This document shows positions 54,231 to 63,490 of a DNA stretch of 64,000 bases, one piece after another. The first letter of the stretch is position 1; each line of letters begins with the position of its first letter. A model generated the notes under the pieces. The model saw only the letters and a list, made by a program, of their open reading frames with translations, ran no database searches and had not been told where the DNA came from. Origin of the DNA: Calditrichota bacterium (lineage in GTDB: Bacteria; Zhuqueibacterota; Zhuqueibacteria; Zhuqueibacterales; Geothermadaptataceae); assembly GCA_008501765.1 (NCBI GenBank), contig QQUE01000004.1, positions 186,001-250,000 of the forward strand, written 5' to 3'. The position numbers and the translations under genes were made by a program.

Positions 54231-55466
54231 TTAGAATTGGAATTGAATCTGAATACTCGCGTGTGGGAAAACACCAATTTCACAGCCGTTCGGATGCCAT
54301 TTATTTATTTTATTTACAACGGTTTTCCAGTCGTTGGCAAAATGGTAGCCTTCCCAGTAAACCTGGTAAAATTCTTCTTCGCTGACGCCGGGCAGAAAAA
54401 AAATCACGTTGCGGTTTTTTAGAAATCGTTTCGGCATCGGTTTGCGGTAGAGCACGCCGGATTCGGGTTCGAAAAGGCCGTGCTTGCCCAGACCTTCGGA
54501 GCAGGCGGCAGTGACTACAATTGTGCCATTTTCCCGCACCAGATTTTCGCTAACCGTGTGCATGTACATAAAAGCGTTTTCCACCTGCAATAACTCTGTA
54601 TCTTTCGGATAGCTGTTAAAAATAGCAACATCGAGATTTTCAACCGCTTCCGTAGCGTAGACTTCTTTGGCGAATTCGGCGGCTTTTGCGTGGGCTTCGA
54701 TCAATTCTCCCGCAAAAAGCCCCGCCACCTCCCGCTTCGAATTGACGACGACATTCACACAAAAATCGATGCCAACGTGGCGGGCGACACGCTCGAACTC
54801 AGCGCGAAAGCGGTTATTTTCCAGCGTGCCCGGTTTGCTGCGCAAGCCCATCATTACGGCTTTGTGCGTCCAGGCGATGGAATCGAGATTGGACAGACCG
54901 GGCAGCACCATTTTGGCACCACCGCTGAATCCGGCAAAATGGTGCGGCACCACGCTGCCAATCAAAATACGAAAATCGGCTTCGAGAAAATCTTTGTTAA
55001 GCAACACTTCTGTTTTGCCAACCGAAATCCCGGTGGTTGCCAGATTATCATTGCAATCGTGGTTGATCACCCGAATGCTATCGACGATATTTTTGCCCAA
55101 CTTTTTGTAAAGTTGCTCGTTGCTGAGCGCCGTGTGTGTTCCGAGACTGATGATAATTGTTATTGCATCGGTGGGCACACCGGCATTATCGAGCTCGGCA
55201 AGGAGAAATTCCAGCACCTGTTCCGTTGGAGTCGGGCGACTCAAATCATCCACTGCGATGGCGATTTTCTTTTTATCAACCACCAGCTCGGCCAGCTTTT
55301 TTGTGCCGATGGGATCTTCGATAGCAGCAACGAGCTCATCTTCTTCCAGCTCAACTGCATCGGTCATTGGGTAAGTTTTAACTTGCCAATTTTGATCATC
55401 GGTTAATTGTAGCACGCTGTCGCCGTTCCATGCTGCCCACGGCAGAGCAATCCTGTAGTCCTGCAA
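54231..55466 (-). CDS. LarA-like (DUF2088) lactate racemase domain protein
   Basis: The 411-residue protein matches LarA in segments: VDDLSRPTPTEQVL, IISLGTHTALSNEQL, RVINHDCND, and GSVVPHHFAGFSGGAKMVLPG, which holds the His and Lys that bind the nickel-pincer cofactor. LarA-like enzymes racemise or epimerise 2-hydroxy acids or sugar acids. No larB/C/E cofactor genes are nearby. In a polysaccharide locus it may act on a sugar acid, but that is a guess. It stands between the inserted helicase-nuclease gene and the acyl carrier gene. Confidence 0.85.
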   Translation of the reverse strand: MQDYRIALPWAAWNGDSVLQLTDDQNWQVKTYPMTDAVELEEDELVAAIEDPIGTKKLAELVVDKKKIAIAVDDLSRPTPTEQVLEFLLAELDNAGVPTDAITIIISLGTHTALSNEQLYKKLGKNIVDSIRVINHDCNDNLATTGISVGKTEVLLNKDFLEADFRILIGSVVPHHFAGFSGGAKMVLPGLSNLDSIAWTHKAVMMGLRSKPGTLENNRFRAEFERVARHVGIDFCVNVVVNSKREVAGLFAGELIEAHAKAAEFAKEVYATEAVENLDVAIFNSYPKDTELLQVENAFMYMHTVSENLVRENGTIVVTAACSEGLGKHGLFEPESGVLYRKPMPKRFLKNRNVIFFLPGVSEEEFYQVYWEGYHFANDWKTVVNKINKWHPNGCEIGVFPHASIQIQFQF

Positions 55467-55529
55467 AACTATTCAGCCTAATTATTTATAAATAAAAAAT
55501 TAATGAATTGAATTAGAATAATTCCCCCG

Positions 55530-55600
55530 CCGGGACGCAGTGCCGCGGAGAAAAAAAATTAAAAACTCTGCGGGCTTCGCGACCTTGCGTGAGATAATCC
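55530..55600. repeat. family G-like repeat, copy 3
   Basis: CGGGACGCAGTGCCGCGGAG at the left and CTCTGCGGGCTTCGCGACCTTGCGTGAG at the right follow the same scheme as 31461-31550 and 36601-36690. It lies between the LarA-like and ACP genes. Confidence 0.45.
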
Positions 55601-55603
55601 CGC

Positions 55604-55840
55604 TTAAGCGGCTTTCTTCTCTAAAATAAACGCGTCGATCGCTTCGATGGAATCAAAATTTTCCGGCATCAGTTCGTCGTCACCGATGGATACATCAAAT
55701 TCTTTTTCGAGAAAAGTGATCAAATCCATCATTTTCAGCGAATCGATGATGCCGGCCATCAGCAGGCTGTCGCCATTTTCAACGCGGTTGTTTTCCAGTT
55801 CCGGTCCAAAAAAAGACCGTATCGTTTCTTTGCTGCTCAT
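55604..55840 (-). CDS. acyl carrier protein
   Basis: The 78-residue acidic protein carries the DSL phosphopantetheine site (Ser34 in GIIDSLKMMDLI) and the usual four-helix ACP outline, ending FILEKKAA. The ATG at 55840 has GGAG at a normal distance; a longer frame from 55852 overlaps it. It probably carries the acyl group made by the ligase at 49200 and delivers it to one of the GNAT-type acyltransferases (56040 or 59414). Confidence 0.93.
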   Translation of the reverse strand: MSSKETIRSFFGPELENNRVENGDSLLMAGIIDSLKMMDLITFLEKEFDVSIGDDELMPENFDSIEAIDAFILEKKAA

Positions 55841-55867
55841 AAAAATCTCCAAATTTTCACTATAGGC

Positions 55868-55988
55868 TGAGCATCCTGAGTAGTCACGCTGCAGTTTGGC
55901 GGGACGTATCGAAGGGGCGGTTTACCTCCACGTCCGCACTCCTCGATACATCCCGCTGAAAAAGCAAGCGGGACACTCGGAATGCTCT
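55868..55988. repeat. nested palindromic element before the ACP gene
   Basis: TGAGCATCCTGAGT at the left faces ACTCGGAATGCTC at the right, and inside GCGGGACGTATCGA faces TCGATACATCCCGC. It is two nested inverted pairs spanning about 120 bp, with no coding frame. It lies in the ACP upstream region. Confidence 0.6.
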
Positions 55989-56039
55989 ATGTTGCTTTTA
56001 TTTTAGGCGAATTATTTTAAATTTGATTTTTATCTGTTT

Positions 56040-57161
56040 CTATATATCCCGGTCACCAACCGTCATGTACCACGCATCCGGGTTCAAAATGTGTTTGTGC
56101 AGGCCATTTTTCTCATTGGCATAAACCATGACTTTTGAAGTCGCGTCGTCGCGCTCGCGGAAGCCAAATTTTTTCATTTGCTCTAAAACCGGATTCGTCT
56201 CATGCAATTTGACCGACATGGTAGAAATACCCTTTTTGCGGTAAATTTTAAAAAGTTGCGCCATCAGTGATTCCAGCAAGCCATCCTCCGGTGCGACAAC
56301 AATATCGGCTATTTGCGCCATGCTGAAAAGTGAGCCGACGAGCGCATATCCGCGCAGTTTGCCATCGCGGTAGACTTTCAATGTATCGACCTGGTAGAGC
56401 GGGCAATCGATAAATCGCCAGGTCAAATAATCGGCATCGCGGAAACCACTGACGGGGTAGTGCTGGCGCATTTCCTCGTAGAATTCAGTAAATTCCTCGC
56501 CGAACCGCTGTTTTTCAACGAATGAAAATTTTACAGATTTATCGCGAGTTTTTGGCTGCGGCAGTAATAAATGTACCAGCGGTTGCACGAAAAAACCTAA
56601 AAATCGAGCTAAAAAAAGGAGCTTGACATAATTCAAAATCTTGCGATCGAGACGCAGCAGTGCCGCGTAGCGTTTCATCAAACCGATTTGATGGTGGCCA
56701 ACCCGCTCGTGCACCACGGCCATGCGGTCGTTCGGGTGCGCGTAGAGAAACGGAATTTCACCGCCATCGACGCCGTCTTTGGCTGCCCGGCGCAGTTTTA
56801 TCGCCACACCCAACACACGGTATTTTTTGTCGATGGAAAAATCGGCACAATTCCACGCCAGCGACTCTTTGCCATCGACCGACATTTTGCGCGGAAAACC
56901 GGCTGTGAAACCAACAACTTCGCCTGTATTATCGTCCTCCACGACCCAGGCTGTGGCTTTGCCGTGGGGATTTTTTAAATACGCCCATTCAAATCGCTGG
57001 CGAAAGATATCATCGTCATCATAACGCTCGCGGTTGCGCAGCAGCGTGTCCATGAGAATGGGCAGTTCTTTATCGAGATTGGCTTTGCGAACGATTATGG
57101 CCATCTTGGGTAAAAATCTCCGTAAATTAGCGATAACATCCCTGAAAAGCAGGGATCTCAT
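56040..57161 (-). CDS. GNAT family N-acyltransferase
   Basis: The 373-residue protein has a GNAT-like N-terminal half (RKANLDKELPILMDTLLRN, ENDNTGEVVGFTAGFPRKM, SIDKKYRVLGVAIKLRRAAKDG) and a second, diverged domain ending VYANEKNGLHKHILNPDAWYMT. It would acylate an amino sugar or a lipid-linked sugar with an activated acyl group, consistent with its place beside the ACP gene. An ATG at 57104 is a shorter alternative start, giving MAIIVRKANL. Confidence 0.82.
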   Translation of the reverse strand: MRSLLFRDVIANLRRFLPKMAIIVRKANLDKELPILMDTLLRNRERYDDDDIFRQRFEWAYLKNPHGKATAWVVEDDNTGEVVGFTAGFPRKMSVDGKESLAWNCADFSIDKKYRVLGVAIKLRRAAKDGVDGGEIPFLYAHPNDRMAVVHERVGHHQIGLMKRYAALLRLDRKILNYVKLLFLARFLGFFVQPLVHLLLPQPKTRDKSVKFSFVEKQRFGEEFTEFYEEMRQHYPVSGFRDADYLTWRFIDCPLYQVDTLKVYRDGKLRGYALVGSLFSMAQIADIVVAPEDGLLESLMAQLFKIYRKKGISTMSVKLHETNPVLEQMKKFGFRERDDATSKVMVYANEKNGLHKHILNPDAWYMTVGDRDI

Positions 57162-57185
57162 CGCGGGTTTTTTTATTTAAAAAAG

Positions 57186-57217
57186 ACCCTTGCGAGGATT
57201 TTTACCCAAGCAAGGGT
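57186..57217 (-). terminator. rho-independent terminator of the outer-membrane protein gene
   Basis: ACCCTTGC (57186-57193) pairs with GCAAGGGT (57210-57217). Read on the minus strand it is followed by CTTTTTT. It separates the outer-membrane protein gene from the acyltransferase gene. Confidence 0.8.
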
Positions 57218-57282
57218 GAATTTAATTACTCTACATTTTTAGCGATTTTAGTCTAAAAGATTCAGAATCGCTTTTTCATGAT

Positions 57283-57843
57283 TTATAATATGAGCGATAA
57301 TCCAATTTGGACTGAGAACGTTTTGTACTTTTCGTCTGCATCTTTTATTGGGATTTCATAAAGCATCTTGGTATTTATCGCTGCTCTTTCAATTACAAAA
57401 TACCTTACACCACCACCAAAAGCGTAAGAAGACACGTCGGTAATCCCTACACTGCCTTCTGGAGCAATGTCCATTATTGCATACTGACCTGTAAAATATG
57501 GTACATATTTTGAACTTGATGAAAAATTATAATTCATAAATAATGCAACGCCGACCGTACCATCGCTTTCTGAATTTGATTGTGATCCGTATTTGTAACT
57601 TGTACTCACGTAAATCCATACAGGCTCGATGCCCAACTGTAGATGCGGGGTAATAAATCTACCGAACCCTGCTGAAATTATCAAAATAGTTGAACTCGTT
57701 GTATAATTCTGACCTCCATCATTAGACATACGGTTGAATGCACCCTGCAACGAAAATTCTTTATCACCACGCTCGAATTGTGCCAATACGGAGGAAGTCC
57801 CCATCAACGTAAATAGCAGGCCGATTGACAATTTCTTCAACAT
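57283..57843 (-). CDS. small outer-membrane beta-barrel protein
   Basis: The 186-residue exported protein has a signal peptide (about 1-21, cleavage after VLAQ), an N-terminal FERGDKEFSLQGAFNRM strand and repeated amphipathic strands that end FSVQIGLSLIL, a typical outer-membrane beta-barrel of about eight strands. Function is unknown. It has its own terminator, so it is not part of the polysaccharide transcript despite its position. Confidence 0.82.
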   Translation of the reverse strand: MLKKLSIGLLFTLMGTSSVLAQFERGDKEFSLQGAFNRMSNDGGQNYTTSSTILIISAGFGRFITPHLQLGIEPVWIYVSTSYKYGSQSNSESDGTVGVALFMNYNFSSSSKYVPYFTGQYAIMDIAPEGSVGITDVSSYAFGGGVRYFVIERAAINTKMLYEIPIKDADEKYKTFSVQIGLSLIL

Positions 57844-58038
57844 AATATACCCTCCAGTTAGTTTTTAAAGTGTCCTTCCGGGAAAACACTTTCCATCATA
57901 GCTAAAGTTTATTAGCTATGAATGCACTCCATAATTTGTTCGAATGGACACGACAGGAATTATTGTGAGATAGATTACTTGAATATATTAAAGTGCACGA
58001 TCTCTAACAATTCTTTTTAGCACCATTGAATGCGTTTA

Positions 58039-59268
58039 TCAAACTTCTTCAACGGCTTCCAGTTCGGGAAGGGCGGAAACCCGGTGTTCCTCATTTCGCC
58101 AACGGCTAATATTTTCACGCAGTTCCGGGCTCAAATCCAGTTTTTCTTCAGCCAGTTCGATGTACAATTTTTCATAGCGGCGAATCATTTGCTTAAATGT
58201 AAATTTCTGCTCAACTTTTTGCCGTCCGGCGACTGCAAATCTCCGGCGTTTTTCCGTGTTTTCCAACAGGTCAACGATTGCCGCTGCCATCGCTTCATCG
58301 TCATCCGAAGGTACGAGCAGACCGGTTTTGTTGTGGCTCACCAGCTCGGGATTGCCGCCAACATCCGTCGCGATGACGCTGCGTGAACAGGCCATGGCTT
58401 CGAGAATCGTGTTGCTCATGCCTTCGCTAAACGATGGTAAAATAAAGACATCCATCGCACGGATATATGCCGGGATATTTTTGCGCCAGCGAATAAAAAT
58501 TGTGTTCTTCTCGATGCCGAGTTCGCGAATAAGTGCTTTCGTTTCCGGATAAAGTGGCCCGGCGCCAACGAGAAGCAAGCGTGCGTGTGGAATTTTCGCG
58601 ATAACTTTTTTCGCGGCGCGCAGGAGCAGCGGATAATTTTTAACTTCCACCAGTCGGCCGACGGAGCCAAAAACCGGCGTATCTTCTGGTAAATCAACAA
58701 GTTTTTTGTAGCCGTTAAAATGTGTGCTATCGGCGAATTTCTTGAGATCGACGCCATTGACCAGCGTGTGAATTTTTTCTTTCGGGTAGCCGATGCGCTC
58801 GGCGAGTTGCTCGCTCAGAACTTCAGAGACACTCAAAATTCGATCGAATCTATCCCAAATAAACCGCTGTACGATTTTATGTTTGCGGCTGTCATCTTTC
58901 ATCGTTCCGTGTTCGCCATGAATGAGAACCGGCGTGCGCGCCAACTTGGCGCCACCAAATCCTTCGATGAGGGTGCTCCATGCATGGGTGTGTAAGACAT
59001 CAATTTTATTCTGGTGCAATTGCCGGCCAACTTTGAACGGCAGCGTCGAGTCGTTGCCCCATTTTCTACCGGTGGAAACGACGGTGCAGCGCTGCGGATC
59101 AACCATCTTCTGCAGCGAACCGCCTTTGAGAAAAGTAATGATATAATTTTCAAATATCTCGCTGTCGGTGTTGTTCACCAAATTGACAATACCGTTTTCC
59201 TTACCGCCGAAATGCAGAACCTGCATCAAATGGGCGACACGAATTTTATTTATGGGTTGTTTTTTCAA
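58039..59268 (-). CDS. GT4 glycosyltransferase, EPS-locus type
   Basis: The 409-residue GT-B glycosyltransferase has an N-terminal acceptor domain beginning VAHLMQVLHFGGKENGIVNLVN, the style of the TIGR03088 sugar transferases of exosortase-linked loci, and LHTHAWSTLIEGFG. The donor domain has GSVGRLVEVKNYPLLLRA and PSFSEGMSNTILEAMACSRSVIATDVGG, the E-x7-E motif of family 4. It likely adds a sugar to a lipid-linked repeat unit on the inner face of the membrane. Confidence 0.92.
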   Translation of the reverse strand: MKKQPINKIRVAHLMQVLHFGGKENGIVNLVNNTDSEIFENYIITFLKGGSLQKMVDPQRCTVVSTGRKWGNDSTLPFKVGRQLHQNKIDVLHTHAWSTLIEGFGGAKLARTPVLIHGEHGTMKDDSRKHKIVQRFIWDRFDRILSVSEVLSEQLAERIGYPKEKIHTLVNGVDLKKFADSTHFNGYKKLVDLPEDTPVFGSVGRLVEVKNYPLLLRAAKKVIAKIPHARLLLVGAGPLYPETKALIRELGIEKNTIFIRWRKNIPAYIRAMDVFILPSFSEGMSNTILEAMACSRSVIATDVGGNPELVSHNKTGLLVPSDDDEAMAAAIVDLLENTEKRRRFAVAGRQKVEQKFTFKQMIRRYEKLYIELAEEKLDLSPELRENISRWRNEEHRVSALPELEAVEEV

Positions 59269-59335
59269 TTTCTTTCTCTAAAAACTTTATCAAAAATATG
59301 AATCTTAAATTAGCAAATTGTTGTGCTATAAGGAC

Positions 59336-59362
59336 CGTTCCCTTCGACATGCTCAGGGAACG
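59336..59362. repeat. GTTCCC/GGGAAC hairpin
   Basis: CGTTCCC and GGGAACG enclose TTCGACATGCTCA. A similar short hairpin (GGACAAGCTCAGTGTCC) lies at about 59406-59422, inside the end of the next gene. They resemble small palindromic repeats. Confidence 0.45.
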
Positions 59363-59413
59363 TTTCGATTACTTTGAGCGCTATACTGTCCCACCGCTTC
59401 CACTTGGACAAGC

Positions 59414-60622
59414 TCAGTGTCCGCCCTGCTTCACGATTTTCTTCACCTGTTTTTTCACGCCGCGCCATTTAGCCTGTGCACTAAAATGAGCTGTGGCCGC
59501 CTTTGAAAAAGCGATCTCAAAAATAAAAGTATCGCGCGTTTTATCTGTCCAGCGGAATTTGTAATCTTCCAAACCGCGGAGAAAATCATATTCGTGCGCA
59601 CCCTCAGCAAAACTGGCCTCGATGGCTTTGCCCATCACAACCATGCCAATGCTTTGTTTCTCCATTTCCGGTTCCATACCAGCCTGGTAATAGTAAACAT
59701 GGCCAGCGTAAACGAAACAGTAGAGTGTCGCAACCGGATCGCCATCGACCTCCAGAATATAAAATCGCAGGCGGTCGGCTTCCAACAACGGACCGGCAAC
59801 GAATTTATGAAAATCCTCTCTTTGCGGATCATCAAACTTGCTGGTTCCCTCCCGTGTTGCCCAGCGTTTGCGGTGCAGCTCGTACAAAATACTGACGGCG
59901 TTTTCAGCTTCTGTTTTTGATTCCACCCGTCGAAAAACGACGTCATTTTTCTTCTCCAGATTGCGCGTTCGGCGGCGGATATTGTAGCGCATATTTTTAG
60001 AAAGCGAGCTGATAAAACTTTCGTAATCACCATGCAACGGGATGTGCGGACAGGTTTTCCAGTAGCGTTTTTCAGCGTATAAATTCTTGCCGGCTGCCCA
60101 TTCTTGCAGCACCGGCAACAGAAACGAATCTTCACGCAGATCGCTGAAATGAATGCCGTCTGCCTCGATTTCTAACAGCGCATTGAAAAGAGCTGTAGTA
60201 ATTCGATCTTCATTTTCAGCAGCGACAATCACATCGAGATATTCTGAAGATTCGTGCCCGGAGCCAACGAAATATAGCAATTTGAGCTTGCGTCCCAACA
60301 GGCCTGGAACGCCGGCCAGATAAATGGGTAAAACAGCCTGAATATCATTATTTTCATCCCGAAGAACGATGATTTTTAGTTCTTTTACTTGATCGATATT
60401 TTGGTAGAATCGCCACCAGTTATATTGCCATTCCCAGGTAAGAAAAAAACTTTTTCGCGCACTGCGGGCAAGCAATTCGTTCCATTCATCTCGCAGATTT
60501 TGGAACATCAGGTTGGAGGTTATTATCTCAAATTTCAGGTCAGTTTGGGGTAAATGCACTACATCCGTACGCTCTGTCAAAGAATCCATCCTCAATTTAA
60601 AATCCGTTTTATTTTGCCCCAT
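59414..60622 (-). CDS. CelD/BcsL-like (FemAB-related) GNAT acyltransferase
   Basis: The 402-residue protein carries the BcsL/CelD-type acyltransferase pattern: FFLTWEWQYNWWRFY, LPIYLAGVPGLLGRKLKLLY, and GSGHESSEYLDVIV in the first half, and YNIRRRTRNLEKK, DPVATLYCFVYAGHVYYYQAGMEPE and EYDFLRGLEDYKFRWT in the second. Such genes recur in exopolysaccharide clusters, including exosortase-linked ones. It overlaps the polysaccharide deacetylase gene by 31 nt if ATG 60622 is used; ATG at 60589 avoids that. Confidence 0.87.
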   Translation of the reverse strand: MGQNKTDFKLRMDSLTERTDVVHLPQTDLKFEIITSNLMFQNLRDEWNELLARSARKSFFLTWEWQYNWWRFYQNIDQVKELKIIVLRDENNDIQAVLPIYLAGVPGLLGRKLKLLYFVGSGHESSEYLDVIVAAENEDRITTALFNALLEIEADGIHFSDLREDSFLLPVLQEWAAGKNLYAEKRYWKTCPHIPLHGDYESFISSLSKNMRYNIRRRTRNLEKKNDVVFRRVESKTEAENAVSILYELHRKRWATREGTSKFDDPQREDFHKFVAGPLLEADRLRFYILEVDGDPVATLYCFVYAGHVYYYQAGMEPEMEKQSIGMVVMGKAIEASFAEGAHEYDFLRGLEDYKFRWTDKTRDTFIFEIAFSKAATAHFSAQAKWRGVKKQVKKIVKQGGH

Positions 60623-61629
60623 ATCCCGGTAATTTTTGACAGAAAAAAAGCAAAATTTGCAGAGCGCACAATATTGATCCGCTTCAACGCGTAGACATCT
60701 TCACCGACACTGTTCAAGCCATCAATCTGTGAAAACGCTGCGGCGTATCCAAGTTCCTGCAAGATATTTTTATCGCGCCGGGAAAAATCTTTCGGCGTGC
60801 CGTTCGGGTAGCTAAATAATTTACAAGGCATAGCTAACTGTGCTTCGATCGCCATTTTAGCGTTGAGCAATTCTGTCTTAACTTCCTCATGCGTTAAAGT
60901 CGATAAAATTGAATGGCTGCAAGTGTGCGATCCTATTTCGATAATACCCGATTTTACCATCGCGGCGATGTCTTGCCATTGCAGAAATGCGTAACGTTCA
61001 TCCATCTCGTCGATAAACTCGCGCACTCCTTCGATTTGTTGTTCGAGCAATAAAATGTGGCGTTCCCGCTCCCTCCGGCTCTGGGATTTTAAAATTTTTC
61101 GAATGCGGTCAGAGGACTTGATCTTATTTTCAGGCGTCGAAATATCGAACAAACCATCCTCGCCATCAATTGGCAGGCGCAACCGGAGAATTGTTGCACT
61201 GTAAATGATGGAATCGATGCGCTCCGTCCACAATTGCTCCCCTTTGGTGTTAATAAAATCAGTGGTGACAAATATCGTTGCGGGCACATTGTGTTTTTCC
61301 AGCACCGGAAATGCGACTTTGTAGTTATTATGAAACCCGTCATCAAAGGTGACGGCAACCGCGTGTGGCGGCATCTTTTTTTTGCCTTGAAGCATTTCCA
61401 CCAGGTCACTAAGGTGGACCGGATTATAATTGTTTTTAAGCCACAGCATTTGTTTTTCAAACATATCTTTTGAAACACAATTGCGATTTACATAATTTTC
61501 AGAACCTGTTTCAAGAACACCATGGTAAGTAAGAATAAGCGCTTTATTCGCATTTAACCGGCGCGTTAATTCAAATAAACCTGTTGCTTGCATCGTACCA
61601 TAAAAAACGGATTTCAACAGTTTTGACAT
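60592..61629 (-). CDS. polysaccharide deacetylase
   Basis: The 345-residue NodB-type deacetylase has TFDDGFHNNYKVAFPVL (first Asp pair at about 94-95), PATIFVTTDFI, and the metal ligand motif EIGSHTCSHSIL (about 226-237). It would remove N-acetyl groups from a sugar unit. It has LILTYHGVLETG near the start, also typical of the family. It lies directly upstream of the CelD-like gene with overlapping or abutting ends, so the two are co-transcribed. Confidence 0.92.
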   Translation of the reverse strand: MSKLLKSVFYGTMQATGLFELTRRLNANKALILTYHGVLETGSENYVNRNCVSKDMFEKQMLWLKNNYNPVHLSDLVEMLQGKKKMPPHAVAVTFDDGFHNNYKVAFPVLEKHNVPATIFVTTDFINTKGEQLWTERIDSIIYSATILRLRLPIDGEDGLFDISTPENKIKSSDRIRKILKSQSRRERERHILLLEQQIEGVREFIDEMDERYAFLQWQDIAAMVKSGIIEIGSHTCSHSILSTLTHEEVKTELLNAKMAIEAQLAMPCKLFSYPNGTPKDFSRRDKNILQELGYAAAFSQIDGLNSVGEDVYALKRINIVRSANFAFFLSKITGIWGKIKRILN

Positions 61630-61716
61630 CGTTTCAGCGTCTCGTAAATTATAATTAATATGTCCGTCAATATCACCCAGATTAATCAGAAATCTGTTGC
61701 CTGTTTTTTCAATCCA

Positions 61717-62030
61717 TACCTGGTCTGGTTATCCATTTAACTCAGCATTTTCAACTTCTTGTAAAAATATAATGCTACCTATATCGCAAAAATTAACCTT
61801 TTCAAAAAGTCTACAAAACTATGCCACCCCTCCGGGGTTTAAATATTTGGATTTTCAGTGTTATAATCATGTCATCCCTCCGGGATTAAAAAAATTAATC
61901 TGTTTTGTTATGCTGCAAAACCCCGGAGGGGTGCAATGATTATAACTCGGTGAACTCAAAAAAACCGGAGAACCCCGGAGGGGTGGCATATTCACCGCTG
62001 GCTGAGTTAATTGGATAGCCAGATATCCCT
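61717..62030. repeat. composite repeat with CCCCGGAGGGGT units and inverted ends
   Basis: The left end (TGGTCTGGTTATCCATTTAA at about 61722, then CTCAGCA) faces GCTGAGTTAATTGGATAGCC with AGATATCC on the right. Between them the unit CCACCCCTCCGGGG/CCCCGGAGGGGTGG occurs in both directions, at about 61820, 61873 (worn), 61920 and 61973. There is no coding frame. The remaining part of 61630-62122 has nothing to report. Confidence 0.7.
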
Positions 62031-62122
62031 GGTTTAAAAATCTATTAAAATCAATATATTGTGAGGCCGGTATTTTCTTTCGTTCCGACGATTTTGCGCA
62101 AAAAATTTGCTCGTTTTATACA

Positions 62123-63490
62123 TCACAAACGAACGGATTGCGGAGCCCGGATTCCCGGTTTCACATTTCCGTATTGCGGTTTAGGTTCACGCTCATCCGC
62201 CAGATCCGCGTACAGCGCTTTGCCCGCCTGTTCTGCGTTTGGAAAACGTCGGTCCAGATTAAAAAGCAGGCAGCTAAATGCCACGAACCAGTAGATTGTG
62301 TCCAAATCCTGATAATTGTGCGTGTAAATACCCGCTGTAATCCCGAGCATACCTATTTCGAGTCCCAACGCGTAAAGTTGAATATATGTTGGAGCGCGAT
62401 CATTTGTTATTTTTAATCTCACCCGGCGAAAATACCACCATGTGGTCGCAGCCATCGTCAACCAAATTGTGATGCCGATCAGGCCCTGTTCTGCGGCAAT
62501 TTTCAAATAGGTATTGTGTGCATCACGTACGCCGGTTTCAGCGAGTTCTTCTTCCGGAACGTAATCAACGGACATCGAAGAATAGTGGCCTTTGCCAATT
62601 CCGAAGGGGTAATCGGCGATCATTTTGAATGTCGCGTCGTTAATCACACCACGGGAGGCAGCGCTGCCTTCCTCCGACGGATTGAGAATTGTCGCCATAT
62701 TTGTCCAATAGTCCGGCGGCGTCAGCACAAAAATGAAAATGATGCCCCCAAAAGCAAACGGAACGATACTCTTCCTTCGAATGCGGTTTGGTGTAAAAAT
62801 AAAGAAAAACGTAAAAGAAGTCACCAGGCCAACAAATGTTGAGCGCATGCCTTCATTGGTTATCGGGAGAAAATCGAGGATGAACGGAATTATGCCGTAC
62901 GCCATGATTTTTTCGTATTTGTTGCCATAAAGCGCAAAGAGAATAAGCATCGGAAAAAACATGATCAAGTGAGTTCCGGTGCCCCCGGTGGCAATACCCA
63001 TTTCATCTTCGTCGATCCATCCCCATTCACCACCCCAGCGCGCCATAAATGAGGTATAAAAGCAGGAAATCAGGATGACCCAGATCAGCGTTTTCATTTC
63101 TTTTTCTGTACGCACGATTTTGAACATCAAAAAACTGAAGATTACGATTTTCAGAAAATCAACAGTTTCGAGGAAGGCATAACCTTTGTCGATCGTTGCC
63201 CAAATGCAGGTGATAAATCCCCAGGCCAGAAAGAAGAAAAGCCATTTAAAGGGTAATTCTATCCGGTTTCCGTCCTCACCGGTGAACTCTTTGATATTGA
63301 TTAAATAAGCAATGATGAGCACAATACTTAAAACAAACTGGAACCGTATGTCCTCGAGGCCCCCACCCAACTGGCGCGGATTCATATGAAAAACAATAAT
63401 ATTTGCCAGTACACCGATATATGGCCGGCGAAGTGTCCAACCGCATGCGCCTATGAGCAAAATGTATGCAATTAATTCTCGTAAAAACAA
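62123..63490 (-). CDS. O-antigen-ligase-like membrane polymerase (DUF5935-type N-terminus)
   Basis: The 455-residue protein has about ten to twelve transmembrane segments. The start, LIGACGWTLRRPYIGVLANIIVFHMNPRQLGGGL, resembles the DUF5935 N-terminus of the exosortase-A-associated O-glycosylation ligase family. The large loop carries GKGHYSSM and RDAHNTYLKIAAEQGLIGI, the Wzy/WaaL-style His segment. It probably polymerises or attaches the polysaccharide made by this locus outside the inner membrane. Confidence 0.87.
   Translation of the reverse strand: MFLRELIAYILLIGACGWTLRRPYIGVLANIIVFHMNPRQLGGGLEDIRFQFVLSIVLIIAYLINIKEFTGEDGNRIELPFKWLFFFLAWGFITCIWATIDKGYAFLETVDFLKIVIFSFLMFKIVRTEKEMKTLIWVILISCFYTSFMARWGGEWGWIDEDEMGIATGGTGTHLIMFFPMLILFALYGNKYEKIMAYGIIPFILDFLPITNEGMRSTFVGLVTSFTFFFIFTPNRIRRKSIVPFAFGGIIFIFVLTPPDYWTNMATILNPSEEGSAASRGVINDATFKMIADYPFGIGKGHYSSMSVDYVPEEELAETGVRDAHNTYLKIAAEQGLIGITIWLTMAATTWWYFRRVRLKITNDRAPTYIQLYALGLEIGMLGITAGIYTHNYQDLDTIYWFVAFSCLLFNLDRRFPNAEQAGKALYADLADEREPKPQYGNVKPGIRAPQSVRL

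Noticed and set aside
61800-61995. Possible CRISPR-like array because of repeated CCCCGGAGGGG units
   Set aside because: Units are in both orientations, spacing is uneven and no cas gene is near.
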